This document shows, piece after piece, positions 61,656 through 64,000 of a stretch of DNA of 64,000 nt. The number at the start of each line of letters is the position of its first letter. The stretch's first letter is position 1. Origin of the DNA: Marsupella aquatica (taxonomy: Eukaryota; Marchantiophyta); the NCBI GenBank assembly GCA_973895155.1, contig OZ316898.1:18042001-18106000 (forward strand), written 5' to 3'. The translations under genes and the position numbers were made by a program. The notes under the pieces were generated by a model. The model was not told the origin of the DNA. It saw only the letters and a list, made by a program, of their open reading frames with translations, and searched no databases.

Positions 61656-63234
61656 ACAATGGCAAAATGAAAAAGACAACTTGAAACATGACTTAGGGTC
61701 ATCTTGTAGGAATAAGTCACAAAAATGCTCAAAACATAGCCAAAAGGGCCCCCAAGCAGAACAACGTGGAGCATAAAGTAAGGCAAAGGTGATGGTTCCT
61801 ACTAAAGTGAAGATATACTTGGACTCAAAATAGTCCACAAATAAGGGAAGTTGATCATAGGGTTGAGGGTGGAGATGGTGAAGGGCACTCAAGGTGGCCT
61901 CACCAGGGGGAGATCACATGGTGGGGGAAAGGGTATGGACAGTGCAATGATATTCTGCAGCCTGGGTTAAACGGCAAGCTCGGCAAACTCAAGGCGCCTA
62001 TGCTCAAGCTGAGTAGAATGGCAAGTTGGGTCAGACAAAGCATGTGCGGCAAAGGCGCGAGATCGAAGAAAGTACTCCTCCTGAAGTTGCTCTCAATCTT
62101 CTCTCAAAAAATGGTGTATACGTGAGATAGTATCAGGGTGACCCATTACTATTTCAGTTTGTCATAGGCTAGGGTCTTAGGTATCAGGGTTGCTTGTATT
62201 GTGTCATTTGCGTTGGCTTTTGGGTCTTTGGCGTGTTTGTCCTTGATTGGGTCTTTAGCTTTGGGGATATGTAGTTGAACATTCCTTGGTCTTTGTTAGT
62301 TTGCTGTATATTTTTAAGAATTGAGTTTTTGAAAGAGAAAGAAATATTGAGATTCCATTACTATTTGTTTTCGCAGCACATACTTTTCCCTTTTCAGTAT
62401 TTAATTAAGATATTTCCGTTTCTCATGGCTGGTTGAGTAAAAGACTATCAGTTTATTTGGAGAGGCCAAACAAAGTACAATCTAGTAAGCGAGATATATT
62501 TGTTTGAGTTGAAAGATGGGACACACAACACACCATCCAGCCAAGTCACTGAGGCAAAAAGAATAGACAGCAAACAGTTGGGAAAGAGGATGATGGTCTG
62601 AGGAATGTTTTGAATGTAACAATAATAATATATATATATATATAGATTCATATAATAATCTCAGTTCTTAGAACTTAAAGTCCGGATAGACTGATACGTT
62701 GTCTATGAAGCTCCCATGGACAAACCAAATTTGGATGGACTTGACTCAAATACACATATACACTTGGATACTCTTTGTTACACTTGTGTCCAAAAATACC
62801 ATGTAAGATGATCAGTTTTGTTCACTTGTCCAAAAGTACCTTGTCAAAGCACCACCTCTTCCATTTTAGTCCAAAGGTACCATGTACCAACCAGATCAGC
62901 ATTGATTGCAACACTCATTGTATTCTCTTAATATCCTTTTCCCTCAAGGTAGTCACTTTAACTATTTTTTTTAGAGTTCAATAAAAAACATAAAATATGT
63001 AAGGTATGTTTAGGTATTTGTATGCATTATCTGGCCTTTATGGTAATAAAATCATATAGACTAAACTTTTCACAATTTACTCTAGAGCCTCAAGTAGTTT
63101 GTTTAATGAGCAAAAGCAAATTAATTCAATGTTTTCCTCAATAATATTTGTATGTTTATAATAGATTGCAAAATCTCACAAAAGGGGGAAACAAGCAACA
63201 CAATCCCCGTGAACCAATATAACAATTTCCACTA
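61656..63234. other. Intergenic
   Basis: No intact gene. The part up to about 61900 may belong to the decayed LINE. An AT microsatellite lies at about 62628-62643. The rest shows nothing I can name. Confidence 0.4.
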
Positions 63235-63242
63235 GGAAAAGT

Positions 63243-63570
63243 CTCGGGGGGGTCACTTCCACGGAAGTGACACATCACGTGCGACGAAGTATAGGCCCAT
63301 TTAAATGGGTGTGGCGGAAGACTTCCAAAGTTTGGTGGAAGAACACATAGGGCATGTTTTATTGATTGGTCGACTTTAAAGAACACATAGGCCTATTTAA
63401 TTGCAAAAAATACTTTCTATAAAGTTTTTAGGGGTTTTTTAATAAAAAATGACAAAATTTTAAGAAAGAAAGGGCTTTGCAAAAAAATATTTTTCACTTT
63501 AAAGTTAGGGGGGTCAAACCCTAAAACGTCGCACGCGATGTATGACCCTCCATATAGTGACCCCCCCGAG
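63243..63570. mobile_element. hAT-type MITE copy, 328 bp
   Basis: Perfect 14-bp inverted ends CTCGGGGGGGTCAC (63243-63256) and GTGACCCCCCCGAG (63557-63570), flanked by identical 8-bp repeats GGAAAAGT at 63235-63242 and 63571-63578. The interior is AT-rich and related to the copies at 39332 and 51155. This is the cleanest copy in the window. Confidence 0.93.
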
Positions 63571-63578
63571 GGAAAAGT

Positions 63579-64000
63579 GGGTGCAAATTTTGATTTTCAT
63601 AGAGCATTGCTCTTGAGACAAAATTGTATTTTCAGTAGAGTGTCGCTCTTGTGTTAAGGAGGGGGTTGACTTATTTTCTATCTCAGATTTTATTCTAAAA
63701 GGGTTTAGGGTTTAGAGTTGCTCTTTCACAAAGAACGCTTTAATTAAATTTCCCACTATAGAACTCCAAGAAATGATATTTTTCAAAGACCACTGCTCTT
63801 GTTACAATAAGGGCTTCTAGTACTTTGCCATTGCGGAGGTCACTAAAATTTCAAATACAATATTAGATGCAACCCTTTGTTTCATTCAATACATATTGTC
63901 AATTCACTTCAAAGTATGCAGAGTCTTTTAACGCACTTGAAATGTAGGTCAACAGTAAATTAGAACATTGATTACCTAGATTTTCTCATCATTAGGTGTA
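63579..64000. other. Intergenic to window end
   Basis: No gene or repeat recognised, although loose repetition of GAGCATTGCTCTTG / GAGTGTCGCTCTTG is visible at 63601-63655. Confidence 0.4.

Overview
The window is nuclear DNA of a eukaryote, almost certainly a land plant. Three genes have spliceosomal introns with clean GT/AG junctions. The products include a plant AMT2/MEP-type ammonium transporter and a LysM ectodomain of the plant symbiosis/chitin receptor type. Non-coding DNA is AT-rich and full of plant-type hAT and Mutator elements. Four recognisable host genes in 64 kb, short introns, and an FHA-bearing kinesin of the kinesin-3 type (unknown to me from flowering plants) suggest a bryophyte, perhaps a liverwort. 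The species assignment is inference and is not proven by the sequence.

Layout. 1-1650: truncated end of a roughly 300-bp hAT-type MITE split by a 1.45-kb GC-rich insertion. 4037-6086 (+): phosducin-like thioredoxin-fold co-chaperone, 4 coding exons. 7822-17101 (-): a very large kinesin, 12 predicted coding exons and about 2001 residues, with a kinesin-3-like motor, an array of degenerate 14-residue repeats over about 800 residues, and an FHA-like domain at the extreme C-terminus. 18.8-27.7 kb: AT-rich repeats. 28071-28910 (+): single-exon secreted LysM protein with a GPI-type tail. 31.2-41.7 kb: dense transposon territory with two Mutator-like elements (9-bp target duplications) and a nest of hAT-like elements (8-bp target duplications), one of which carries an unrecognised spliced reading frame. 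44117-46818 (-): ammonium transporter, 3 exons. 48.3-64 kb: further MULE remnants (one with a readable transposase fragment), a decayed LINE-like reverse transcriptase, three more MITEs and many short tandem repeats.

The host genes do not form a pathway or operon; each is a separate eukaryotic transcription unit (protein folding, microtubule motor, cell-surface glycan perception, ammonium uptake). The two most unusual things are the 14-residue-repeat kinesin, whose architecture I do not recognise from any described kinesin, and the set of transposons whose ends can be defined to the base by terminal inverted repeats plus target duplications. These include a MULE end that was tandemly triplicated together with its flanking DNA, and a hAT element that encloses a gene-like segment.
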